In this document: positions 47,693 to 58,673 of the stretch, piece after piece
How the letters are laid out: each line of letters opens with the position of its first letter
Numbering within the stretch: position 1 is the stretch's first letter
From: Sapria himalayana
Lineage: Eukaryota; Streptophyta; Magnoliopsida; Malpighiales; Rafflesiaceae
DNA: 64,000 nucleotides
Direction: 5' to 3'
NCBI GenBank assembly: GCA_029783825.1
Contig: JAREIK010002450.1
Coordinates: 2,136,539-2,200,538 of the forward strand
Notes under the pieces: generated by a model
Told to the model about the DNA's origin: nothing
The model's database searches: none
What the model saw: the letters and a program-made list of their open reading frames with translations, nothing else
Made by a program: the position numbers and the translations under genes

Positions 47693-48300
47693 TAAATAGT
47701 AGTTTTAGTGTATGAATTTATTTGATATATTTACTACCAAATATTCTTATGTATTTTTGATACTATTAGATAATGTATTAGTACAAAAATAGGCATAATT
47801 AGATTGATTTCAAGATTTTAGTTTTTAAAGATTTTGATGAATAGTCATGAAATATGCATATTTTTTGATGTAAATGGAAACTTAATGATATGTAGTTCAT
47901 CAAGCAGTTTCAACATTCATTCTTGGTAAAAACTCTTCTTATTTATTCATGACAATCTTTGTATGTTATGACTTTACTACTTCTTTTACATAATCTTTCA
48001 ACTCTACAATACAATCTTTTTTGTTATGATATTATCATGGAGTCGTATCCATATTTATTTCATAATAATTAAATTACTATGATTGTAATTACATATTGTG
48101 TAACCAAGTACCTCACTGGTGCTAAAATCCATGACTAATTCCTATCATTGAAATTTTATTTTTACTAATTTTATGTATCCTCAAGTCAAGAGTCATGTTA
48201 TTTTCCTAAAACCATGACTTTTAAGCTACAAAAGGTTATATAACCAAAACTACTTAGGTCAAAGCCACTAACATTTCCAACATAATGGTCATTTAATACA

Positions 48301-48686
48301 TAAGAAAGATCAAGATTAAATCTATGATCATTCTTATCATGACCATTTGATACTAAGAAAGACCAAGATCAAAGTTATGACCATTTCAAATGTCATGCCA
48401 TTTGAAACAAAGAAATTCTAAGGCTAATGTCATGACCATTCCAAGTACTATGACCATTTATTGTAGATGAAAGACCAACACTAAAGTCATAGCTATTCAC
48501 AATGTCATAAATTTGTATTATAGAGACAAAACACTTAAGTTGTAGATGCTTCCAAGTGACATGACTTTATGTTATAGAAAAATTAAGATATATTTCAAAG
48601 TAGTAGTCACTTGTAGACTCATGACCTTAAGCTTTAGAGACCAAGGCCAAAGTCATGATATCTTCTCAATATCATGACTTTCTACG
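48301..48686 (+). repeat. U3 tandem array, 7 diverged units of 52-60 bp
   Basis: Units start at about 48301, 48354, 48408, 48464, 48521, 48575 and 48635. Each opens TAGAGA(A)AGACCAAG and carries AAAGTCATGACCATTT and then GTCATGACTTT. Mean spacing is 55 bp. At least one or two further worn units lie upstream (from about 48190). The same unit type builds every LE U3 here. Confidence 0.8.
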
Positions 48687-48705
48687 TAGACAAATACTAA
48701 AATTT

Positions 48706-48720
48706 TAGAGTATAAAGAAG
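48706..48720 (+). promoter_or_regulatory. LE-5 3' LTR TATA box
   Basis: TAGAGTATAAAGAAG lies directly after the U3 array and before the R-U5 core. Confidence 0.6.
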
Positions 48721-50141
48721 AGAGAAAACAAAATTATCAAATTCTTCATCTTCTTCACGTGCCAAGAGCAAAATAAAGTGTAGAAACAACTCTCATAAAA
48801 TTTTTCACACTACCCAGGGAATCCGTGAGCAAGCAATGAACTCAATAAATAAGCTTAAACCTCATGGTAGATTTTGGAAAATCAACTAAAATAGTATGAG
48901 ATTAGGATTTGTATCATATAATCCCATGATAGCTATCATTGGGAACATGAGATTTATGAGACTTATTCTTCAACTTCATGTATATGATTTGTGTAATGTT
49001 GATTTATGTGATGTATGAATGATTTTATGAATAATTGATGTGCTTGATTTATGATGTAGAATAGAAATAGATGAAAATGATGATTAAATAGAATTTTTAT
49101 CAGGGATTTAACTATCTGTAAGTTTGTACAAGTTGTTATGATCGGTGGTGATAGGTAAACAACAAGAATCACTCACACATATGATATGAAGGAAGTGATA
49201 GTCCTTCTAACCATAATGCATGAGACAAACCTATACATTGAAACATAAAATTAAGATATGTTAATCATTATGAGAATAATACTCATGAAGCTAAAAGTAT
49301 GAATGATTTAACATGTCACTCCATTATACATAGTTTAGAAGAATTAGTTGTCAATTAATGCAGACATTTTATAATTTTTTTCCTGAGTATTTCATCCTAA
49401 GTGTGAAAGTCATATCATCACTCTAAATGATTGTGACATGTAGTCTATAAGAAATGCATTAGTAGATTATGACTCACAAAGTGGTGATAGCCCTTTAAGT
49501 TGCTTTCACTCATATAATTTCAACCATTTAGATTTGAAGGAATAATATGTTAATTTTGTGAGTATGAAGCTTATGAAGCCAAAAGTATAAATCCTTATAA
49601 ATTATATTAGTTCTAGGTATTTATGATACATGAGACCAAAGAATAAATAAATATATATATATAACAATAATCAATAGTAGTTGATGAATTGTATCATTGG
49701 GTATGGACTTGTGAATGCCTCTTGAGAAAAATAATTTATTATCGTTGTGGTAAAGTACCGAAGAGATAGCTATGAGGAGAGCATCATTGGGATAGACTCA
49801 ATGATGATAATAACTTATATGTCATTAAGACAAATGAGAATTTATACAACAATCCAACTATATTATGTATCCAAACCCAACTTAAATCAAATTATTTGAA
49901 TATACATCATATGAATCAAATAGGCATATCATCAGATCTAAGAGTGCTACCAAAATCCCAAAATATCCCTTCTACTAGAATTGTGTTGTCTTAGTACTAT
50001 TAATTGATCGAATAGTTGATACAATTTTTATGTGATTAATATCTAGATGAAATTTTTCTTTACTACTTATATGACCCATATATATACGGATATTTATTAT
50101 TGAGATACCCTTGATAATGAGATTTTAAGAAACTATTTAAC

Positions 50142-50173
50142 CAACAAATTTGGGCAGGATCCCAATTTTGTTG
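50142..50173. repeat. Near-perfect hairpin at the LE-5 LTR end
   Basis: CAACAAATTTGGG - CAGGAT - CCCAATTTTGTTG has 12 of 13 arm bases paired. The left arm is the LTR end plus the spacer before the primer site, and the right arm is its inverse, so it may mark a tail-to-tail LTR junction. Confidence 0.7.
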
Positions 50174-50194
50174 ATGAGACACAGTCAATGATGC

Positions 50195-50925
50195 CAAAAA
50201 TTTTATATGAAATGGTCATGACATGGAGAATATTTGTGGCTTTGACCTTTGTCTTTATTTTTATCAAATGGTTGTTATAGTAGGAATGCTTATAACTTTA
50301 ACCTTTGTCTTTCTTTTGTATCAATTGGTCATGGTAGTAGGTATGGCCTTGAATTTCTCTAAGTAGTTTCATTCTATAATATTCTATAGCTTAAAAGTCA
50401 TTATTTTTTTGAAAAAGGTCATAGCTATGACTTAAGAATACACAGCCTTGACAAAGATAAAGTCATAGTATAGAAAAATAGTCAAGTATTTTAGTACTAG
50501 TGTGATACTTGGTTATTATGATATGAAATTAATATCATAACAATTTAATTATTATAGGATACATATGATTGTGATTCTATGATAAAATCACAAATAAAAA
50601 GAATGTATTGTACAATTAAATGATTTTTCTAATGAGACAGTAAAGTAATAATATATAAAGATTATCATGATTAAATAAGTATAGTTTTGACCAAGAATAT
50701 ATGTTAAAACTACTCAATGAACCACACATCACCAAGTAGCAAATTACCTTCTAATATATGAAGATTTCATGACTATTTATCAAAATCCATCAAAACTCTA
50801 TAATCATAAAATTAATCTAATTATGGATTATTTTCTTACTCACGCATTCTCTAATAGTACCATTAATATATAAGAATATTTAATAGTTTACATACCGAAT
50901 AGATACACACCCACCACAAAACCCT
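50195..50925 (-). repeat. Inverted LE U3 arm after LE-5 (LE-6)
   Basis: On the - strand it contains CATGACCATTTC units and the reverse of the AAGTACCTCACTGGTGCT block (near 50.50 kb). It ends near 50.9 kb with sequence like the U3 start (GTATGTAAACTATTAAATATTC, compare 47.73 kb). It faces the U3 of the LE-5 3' LTR, making a large inverted repeat (about 47.7-48.7 versus 50.2-50.9 kb) around the R-U5 core. A primer-site-like GATGCCAAAAATTTT lies at its left edge. Confidence 0.65.
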
Positions 50926-50985
50926 TCCTACTTTTAGGATTAGCATATTTAAACCCATTACTAATTTAATTTCACCCAAAAAAAA

Positions 50986-51120
50986 TCATAACCAACCTTC
51001 AGCACCATGACTTCCCATTACTTAAACTCACGGTCAATCTTCAATGTCGTGACTTCTCATTACTTTAATTCACAACTAATTTTTAGTGCCACAACTTTTC
51101 ATTTATTAAATCACAGCTGA
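50986..51120 (+). repeat. 42-bp tandem array, 3 units plus a partial
   Basis: Units start at 50986, 51028, 51070 and 51111. Each has TCA(C/T)...CAATCTTCAGTGCCATGACTT and then CTCATTACTTAAA. It is probably the LE-7 inter-ORF array, with its own local expansion. Confidence 0.8.
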
Positions 51121-51191
51121 CAGAGTATATATTGCAATGATAAAAAATGTTTTTTTCATCCTAATTCTATTTCAAACCCTAACCAAACATT

Positions 51192-52870
51192 GTGAGATTT
51201 CAGTATCATGACAATGCAACCATGGAGAAGAGATCATGTACTCTCCAAAATGGGAAATACATGCTGAGAGAATTGAAAAGTAAGGGTAATACTAAGTGGC
51301 AGAGATCCAATGTCATAGAAGATTTTCTAAAAGTCATGGACCTAGCGCTGACCTTAACAAGGAGACAAGCAAAATATGGATGGATTATGCTATTTCCAAA
51401 ATATATTTATTGGAAAGCAGGATTTTAATGAATGTATATCACCTTTCTAGCAACTCCTGAAAACAAAAATTTTGTTTTTATTTTTTGCACACAGAGAGGT
51501 GGGAAATACCTTGGTCATGAAGAAATTTTATACTAATTTGGAGGATTGAGAAGAGAGAAGAGATGTTATGTGGATGATTCTTGGGTATATTTTGATAGGA
51601 TGTTTTTAAATGAATTACTTGAATTGCTAGGAGAAATGGATATTATACTTTTTAAGTCCCTAAAAAAGCAACTCAACAACCATGCGATTGCAAAAGAGTT
51701 GATAGATATAAAGAAAGAATGGATGGTGACTTCAAAGAGTACATATGAAATTTTGATGCATGTACAACTCATTAAGGTGAGTAAAATATTTTTATATTTT
51801 CACATCATGTCTTGATCATCACACAACATATTGAAATTTTGTTTTATGCCCTCTTTATTAGTTATACTTTTCATTTTGGTAAAATAATTGAGAAATTGAT
51901 TCTCAATTATCAGTAGGATGAATTTGATGATCAAATAATTCACTTTGCCTTAATTACCCTACTATGTGGAGCTGAAGGAGTTCCTATGAATGATAACATG
52001 ATGAAATGTGTTTGAGGGTGTCCCACTTGATATTGTCGAGCAAAAAATATTGGTTAAAGAGATAAAAAAGAAAAGAAGTTATTCTTAAAGGGGTAAATTG
52101 ACTTATTTTGGGCAAAAAGGGTAAATTGACTTATTTTGGGCAAAAAGGGTAAATTTTTAACTGAAGACAAATTAGGAGCAGAGAAAATAAGTGGGAGAAA
52201 ACATGAAGAGGGATAGATCCATGGTAAGCATTATCTAGTGATTAATAATAAAAAGTTATTATTCATATTTTGGAGATTATGAAATTGGAAACTAGATATA
52301 TAAAAGCACACCTTATGAAAATGGTACACAACTTTCATACAACAATAGTAATGGACTCGAAAAGATGAGATGTACTTTAGGAAATACAACTCCAACAAAA
52401 ACAACTATAGTTTGTAGTGGTGCAAGAAAAGTTTTGAGAAAATATTTTAAACTCTTAGAATATGAGATGAAACATGTTGAGGCCATTGTTATTGAGAGTG
52501 CATGCTCATTTGGAAGGCTCTACAATACTATTGCAATAGAATGGAAGATGATGGTGGCTAATATAGACCAATGTCTTGAAAATGGTGTTACCTATAAAGA
52601 GTATCAGTGGATTGGAGAATTGGGACAACTTAGTACAAACCAAAAAAACTTGTACTATGAAATAAGATCTTTTTGAATGTGCATTAAATTTTATTGGGAG
52701 ATTAAAAAATTCATGGTACAATATGATGATGAAAATGTTGGATTGGGCATCATATTTTAGAGGAGATTTAGAGAGACCATTCACTTCATTGCTGCCATTT
52801 GAGTACTCTAGAATAGATTTTGTTTTTATGACATATCATCCAAAGAGAAACTCATACTGGAGACTACCTT
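51192..52870 (+). pseudogene. LE-7 ORF2: putative plant transposon-protein domain, least broken copy
   Basis: Frame pieces: 51192-51428 (78 codons; ELKSKGNTKWQRSNVIEDFL and KYGWIMLFPKY, where family members carry the 'RGW' start), 51546-51815 (FLNELLELLGEMD, comparable to INELLGLP, and SKSTYEILMHVQLI), and then FALITLLCGAEGVPMND near 51.95 kb, comparable to FPSLITxLCxxAGVP. A 103-codon frame at 52365-52676 and the tail FIGRL...FEYSRIDFVFMTYHPKRNS (to 52870) match LE-5. A 28-bp tandem duplication at 52.09-52.16 kb shifts the frame. Similarity is motif-level and from memory. Confidence 0.6.
52091..52156 (+). repeat. 28-bp tandem repeat, 2.3 copies, in ORF2
   Basis: The unit GGGTAAATTGACTTATTTTG plus GGCAAAAA starts at 52091, 52119 and 52147 with no mismatch in the full copies. 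Perfect identity implies a recent event. The period breaks the reading frame. Confidence 0.9.
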
Positions 52871-53183
52871 GAATATGTGAATGTTTTTTATTTTGTTGTT
52901 TTTTTTCTTCCTCTTTGCGTAATTAAAAGTATTTGGGTATATTTATAATAATATGGTGTGCAACATGGTTTCCTTTTTTGAGTTTTGTACCGAACTAATT
53001 CATTTAAAATAAAAAATTTAAAAATTAAGTATGGTTTCAAAAATATGCTCAAACTAGTGCTTCTGGAAACAATGTGGCAAAGTCGTCATTGTGAATGGCG
53101 GTCATTGCCACGCTGTTAATTTTTTAAAATCATAGGCCGATGTTGTGAATGCTGGATATTGAAAATATTGTAGGGATCCCATT

Positions 53184-53722
53184 ACACCCCTTGCCCAACA
53201 CCTCTACCCCTCGCTCATGCCCCTTGCCCACGCCCCTCACCCCTCACCCCTCGCTCCTTCATGGAGCTCACTAGAGCTAGTTCGAGCTCCTTCATGGAGC
53301 TTGAGGAACTCCATCAAGCTCCACGTTGAGCTCCAGCAAGCTCCTTCGTGGAGTTCGAGGAGCTCCAGCAAGCTCCTTCTTAGAGCTCGAGGAGCTCCAT
53401 CAAGCTCCACGTCGAGCTCTAGTAAGTTCCTTAGTGGAGCTCCATCAAGCTCCACGTCGAGCTCCAGCAAGCTTCTTCATGGAGCTCTAGGAGCTCCATC
53501 AAGCTCCAGCAAGCACAAAGTGGAGCTCACTGGAGCTCCTTCATTGAACTCGAGGAGCTCTATCGGGCTCCACGAAGGATATCACTGGAGCTCCTTCATG
53601 AAGCTCGACAGAGCTCCATGAGTTCCATGAAGGAGCTCACTAGAGTTCCATCATGGAGTTCGACGAAGCTCCAGTGAGTTCCACAAAGGAGCGAGGGGCG
53701 AGGGGCGTGGTGCGAGGGGTTT
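53184..53722. repeat. GC-rich fold-back minisatellite (GAGCTC repeats)
   Basis: An island of high GC in very AT-rich DNA. The core (about 53255-53690) is built from GGAGCTC, GAGCTCCATCAAGCTCCA and GAGCTCCAGCAAGCTCCTT units, each containing the self-complementary GAGCTC. The outer arms are inverted: CACCCCTCACCCCTCGCTCC at about 53237 versus GGAGCGAGGGGCGAGGGGCG at about 53690. The whole can fold on itself. It sits between LE-7 ORF2 and the LE-7 LTR, where LE-5 has nothing comparable, so it looks like an insertion or an expansion. Both strands are open (134 codons + and 77 codons -) purely because of the repeats. Confidence 0.75.
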
Positions 53723-53739
53723 AATTGGAGGTAGCTAAA

Positions 53740-55842
53740 AATAACTTCATGCAAAGTAATGCAAAGTCATCTTGTATATACATAGTTATGATAATCTTTA
53801 TATGTCATGAATTTATCATATCATTGTCATAATCCTTTCACTATAAAACATATTCTATTGGCTACGAAGATTTTTTAGAATCATAGCGGAACTAGCTAGA
53901 AAGAACTTCATGTCTATAATATTAATTTAACATTGTAGCAACCAAGTATCACACTAATGCAAAAAGCCATGATAGTCCTTAGATATCATGACTTCTCCTT
54001 TACCAAACCACAAAATATTTAAGTCAAAGCTACGACTCTAATTTAGAGTCTTGAGATTTTGGCTACATAATATTATAGAAAGCCAAATTTGATTCACAGC
54101 CAATATAAGTGTCATGACTCTTGACTCAGAGAAACTAAAGTTATAGTCTTCACCTAGCATCTTGACTTTGTGTTATAGAGACTAAATCTATAAGCTGCAT
54201 CCATATTCTAGTTTCTCGACTTTATGTTACAAAGGCTAAATGAGTTATTATGACTTTTCCCAGCATTGCAATTATCATGTAGAGGAAAAAGACCAAAGCT
54301 ATGACTTTTATTCAATATCAAGAATTTTTATTTTAGAAGCTAAAAGTGCCATCAAGATTTTTTACAACATCACAACTATCAAGTAGAGGAAAGAGACCAA
54401 ATTCGTGACTTATACTTAGTGTCAAATGCATGGGTATATAAGGAAGACCATGAGAATTCAAAAATAATCCATGGGAGGTATGAGGAAGATGACCCAAGAA
54501 ACATTAAAACTTTATTTTTTGGATGATCCATGAGAAATAAGGCTGATACAAAGCATAAGCATAAGACCTAGAAGGCATGCATGCAATTCGAACCCCCTAT
54601 TAGAAGCAAATCAAAGTGGAATTCAACAAGTTTGTACTTATATCATATATTATTCTCTCCAACTTTAGGCTGAAATAATAATCTAGAAATGGTATAATAT
54701 ATTTTTTGTGATAGATATTTTGTTTAGAACTTTAATATGATATTTTATTATGATATTATTTGCTTATGGATGGTTTGATAATTAAAATAGAATTGAAATT
54801 AGGCTTTTAGCCACCCGTGGATTTGTATATGATTGGAGTGGTGGACGATGACATATAAGTCATGAAATATACTCGTGCATATGGTAAGAAGAAAGTGATA
54901 CCCTTTCTAACAATAATGTGAGAGACAAACTCATATGTCAAAACTCAAAATTAAGGTATCTTTAATAATTAAAAGTATGGTGCTTATGACGTTGATAGCA
55001 TGAATGTTTTTATAGGTCACTTCATTATGTATGTTTTAGATGAATTGACCATCAATTAATGTCGGATAGTAAAATAGAATATTTTTAAAGGGTTTCACTA
55101 TTAGTGTGTGAGTCACTTGTCATAGTGGGAGATGGTGAGAGTTAAGCCATATAACAGACATGGATGGATGTGATCATAATGGTGATGATAGCTCTATGAG
55201 TTGCATTCATTTTTATGACTTCTACTAGTAAAGCATGAAAAAAAAGTATATATTAATTATTCGAGTAAGATACTAATGAAACCAAAAGTATAAACTCTTT
55301 TATTACCTTATCAATTCTCACTGAGAAATATAGAAGTGGTCAGAGATTTGTAATACATATTTGAGCAATGGTTAAGAGGAGCTTACAAGTTTCCTAGTAG
55401 GTGAGAACTTTGTAAATGATTTCTGAGTATAGATGATATGTTGCTTCAATAGTAAAAAGTACCAAAAGGATAGCTACAAGAAGATCATAATTAAGAAAGT
55501 CTTAATTATGATTTTCATCTATAACAAAGTATAATCACAACAAGATTATTTATGAATTTCATCACTAATAAAATTATAAAATATTTTTTAAATCTTGGAT
55601 TTACGACTGGAATTGTATTTATCATGCCTATTAGAGTAGCTGTTAATTATAATGCCTAACTAAATATTACGTGTACAATTCTTATGGGATTGATATCCAT
55701 ACTAAAAGTCTATTTTATTATTTATACAACCTATATATTTGCATAATGATATTGGATGAGCAACCCTCTTCTTACTATCCTTTAGAATGCACCTAACTAT
55801 AAAATTAAGTATTCTAACAAAGTCACAATAGATAGTCAAAAT
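53740..55842 (+). repeat. LE-7 3' LTR
   Basis: U3 begins after a GGAGGTAGC purine tract and contains AACCAAGTATCACACTAATGC and CATGAC units. A TATATAAGG box lies at 54.44 kb. The R-U5 core runs from 54.6 kb (GATGACATATAAGTCATGAAAT, AGGGTTTCACTATTAGTGTG, GATAGCTCTATGAGTTGC) to the end AACAAAGTCACAATA at about 55842. It is shorter than LE-5, mostly in the U3. Confidence 0.7.
54432..54444 (+). promoter_or_regulatory. LE-7 LTR TATA box
   Basis: GGGTATATAAGGA is at the U3/R junction, matching the position in other LE LTRs. Confidence 0.55.
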
Positions 55843-55849
55843 TCACTCA

Positions 55850-56585
55850 CCCCTTAGAGTTTATGCTTGTGTCTTACATTACCCCTTAGATTTTTAATCT
55901 CTCCTAGGGTTGGGTGAAATTCGGTTCTCAAAACCCTATTTTTTTATCTTTTTTCTTATGCCCTAGAACTTTCCCATTAAATTTTGGTTTTTCTTTTTTT
56001 TTATTAAATGGTTGGTGCGAATTTTAAATTGAAAGTCATGAATTCTCAGGTAAAATGCGTGGTTTTGATTTATTTTTACTTTTAAGATACTTTGTGTATT
56101 GGGGATGACCATGGCTACACATTTAATCCTTGAAACATAATATTGTGTCATTGCAAATAAGTTGTGACTTTTGTCTCTCTCTTGTATCAAATAACCACAT
56201 TACTAGGAATATTCATGGTTACTCATTTTAACTTTGGAACACAAAATCATGGAGCTGGATTGGGTCATGCTACACATTATGCCCCTATAATACCAAGTCA
56301 AAGTACCATGAATGGGCTATAGTTTTAGTATCTATCTTACATCAGATGGTCTTGACAATGAGAATGACCATGACTTTATTCATTTCTCCAGACAAAAAGT
56401 CATGGCCTTGAAAATAACTTTGGCTCAAGTTTTTCTGTATGGAACTTTATATAGCTAAACGAAGTGAAGCTTGGACTAGTGACATAGCTGTTTCCTTGGA
56501 CTTATTAGCTTTATAATGAAAAAATTGTAGCATTGGAAGATCATTGTTACTTTCAGAACTAGTAAGGTACTTGTTTGCTATGATG
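55850..56585 (-). repeat. Inverted LE U3 arm, left part (LE-8)
   Basis: Directly after the LE-7 LTR, sequence in the reverse sense gives the post-TATA leader (rc of CCTAGGGTTGGG region, near 55.91 kb) and then U3 units (CATGGCTACAC, GTCATGGCCTTG). It stops at the hAT-A insertion. The remainder continues at 61001. Confidence 0.65.
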
Positions 56586-57038
56586 TAGAGGTGTCGAGAG
56601 GGTCTGGTAGCCCAGGCATGACATAGTCCAAAACCATGCTTGGACTAGAGTCATGCTGGCCTAAAGCATGACTAGTGGTGTGCTGGGCTGGGGCCATCCA
56701 TGCCTATTGTCGAGCTAGGCACACCCCATGTCTTTAGCACATTGTCATGGCCTAGAGCATTGGTGACCCATGATAGGCATAGGTCACGAGTCATGGCTCA
56801 AAGCTCAAGGGCATGATTAAAAAAAATAACATCAATACCTAAATGGCTACTTGTTATTTTTTTTTATGTAATGGACACCAAAATGTAACACAATAGGCAT
56901 GGCCTATCACTTTCCATGAAACTTAAAATAAAAAAATATTTTTAATTGCAAAAATCTATACCCATCGGATTTCTTTTCAATGGCTATAGACAGAAATCCA
57001 ATGATTATAAGTATTCTACCCATTTATATTTTAAAATA

Positions 57039-57064
<26 letters not shown>

Positions 57065-57070
<6 letters not shown>

Positions 57071-58273
57071 CAATATAAAAAAATTCTATAAATAAAGAAT
57101 ATAAATTTCTTGAATATTATTCTCACCTCTCTTATTCTCTTCCTCTCCCTCTCTCTCTCTCATTTTAGTTCAATACCCATTAAGAATTTTTATTTTTCAT
57201 TATTATTTGTATTTCTTTGTGGTAGTAGCTAGTTTGGCCTAGCAAGTTTAGAAAAGGAGAAGATGTGGTGGGAAGTGGACTGCAATTATATACTGCTAGT
57301 CAGATAAATTTATGTGAATGTGGTTACATTACATAATTTTTTATTAGTTTTTTATTTTTTGTTATTAAATATTTTAAAATTTGAAATATAAATAAAAAAA
57401 TAACAAATATTGAATTTAATGATAATGACTTAAACGTAGAGATTGACAATAATAACAACCTAAATGAAAGGTTGGAGGCAAAAACTAGATTCTCTCCAAA
57501 GGCCTTGACCTAGAATCATTTTTCTAAAAATACTCAAACTATGTAAACTTTAGTAGTATGAGATGTTTTATTTATATATATACTGTAAAAATATATATAT
57601 ATATATATGTCAATATTTTTTATTTTGTAAAAATATATATTGTAAAAATATAAATATTTTTACAATAAAAAAAATATATAATAAACTTAAGACAATGAAA
57701 AATAAAAATTCTAGGGGTGTTGAAGAAAAATCATCAAAATTTATATATTGTAAATATATATATATATGTGTGTGTGTGTTATTTCAATATAAAAAAATTC
57801 TATAAATAAAGAATATAAATTTCTTGAATATTATTCTCACCTCTCTTATTCTCTTCCTCTCTCTCTCTCTCTCATTTTAGTTCAATACCCATTAAGAATT
57901 TTTATTTTTCATTATTATTTGTATTTCTTTGTGGTAGTAGCTAGTTTGGCCTAGCAAGTTTAGAAAAGGAAAAGATGTGGTGGGAAGTGGACTGCAATTA
58001 TATACTGCTAGTCAGATAAATTTATGTGAATGTGGTTACAGTACATAATTTTTTATTAGTTTTTTATTTTTTGTTATTAAATATTTTAAATTTTGAAATA
58101 TAAATAAAAAAATAACAAATATTGAATTTAATGATAATGACTTAAACGTGGACATTGACAATAATAACAACCTAAATGAAAGGTTGGAGGCAAAAACTAG
58201 ATTCTCTCCAAATGCCTTGACCTAGAATCATTTTTTTAAAAAATACTCAAACTATGTAAACTTTAGTAGTATG

Positions 58274-58308
<35 letters not shown>

Positions 58309-58626
58309 GTCAATATTTTTTATTTTATAAAAATATATATTGTAAAAATATAAATATTTTTACAATAAAAAAAATATATAATAAACTTAAGACAATGAAA
58401 AATAAAAATTCTAGGGGTGTTGAAGAAAAATCATCAAAATTTATATATTGTAAATATGTGTGTGTGTGTGTGTGTGTAAATATTTTTTATTTTATAAAAA
58501 TATATATTGTAAAAATATAAATATTTTTACAATAAAAAAAATATATAATAAACTTAAGACAATGAAAAATAAAAATTCTAGGGGTGTTGAAGAAAAATCA
58601 TCAAAATTTATACATTGTAAATATGT

Positions 58627-58673
<47 letters not shown>

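Larger units (their letters stand above)
42475..50150 (+). mobile_element. LE-5: most complete member of the two-ORF LTR family
   Basis: Order on the + strand: 5' LTR (truncated at the left, with a Harbinger MITE inside), primer-binding site, leader, ORF1, TGCTTGAGAGGTAACC motif, CATGAC array, ORF2, polypurine tract, 3' LTR. The internal region is about 3.3 kb and has no protease, RT, RNase H or integrase signature. The primer site and motif point to an Athila/Tat (Ty3/gypsy) affiliation. LE-4 shows the same order on the opposite strand, which supports a real element family rather than chance assembly. Probably non-autonomous. Confidence 0.75.
47693..50150 (+). repeat. LE-5 3' LTR (about 2.46 kb)
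   Basis: Begins AAATAGTAGTTTTAGTGTAT. U3 with CATGAC units extends to 48.70 kb, a TATA box lies at 48.71 kb, and R-U5 follows to ACTATTTAACCAACAAATTT. The core contains GATAGGTAAACAACAAGAATC, the AAGCTAAAAGTATGAATG block, GACTCACAAAGTGGTGATAG and TAGCTATGAGGAGAGCATCA, all shared with the other LE LTRs. Its length agrees with the 2.53-kb LTR of LE-4. Confidence 0.75.

Noticed and set aside
53217..53621. 134-codon open frame rich in Ser, Ala and Leu, with a 77-codon frame opposite.
   Set aside because: Both arise from the GAGCTC minisatellite, which lacks stops on either strand. No domain and strong repeat structure.
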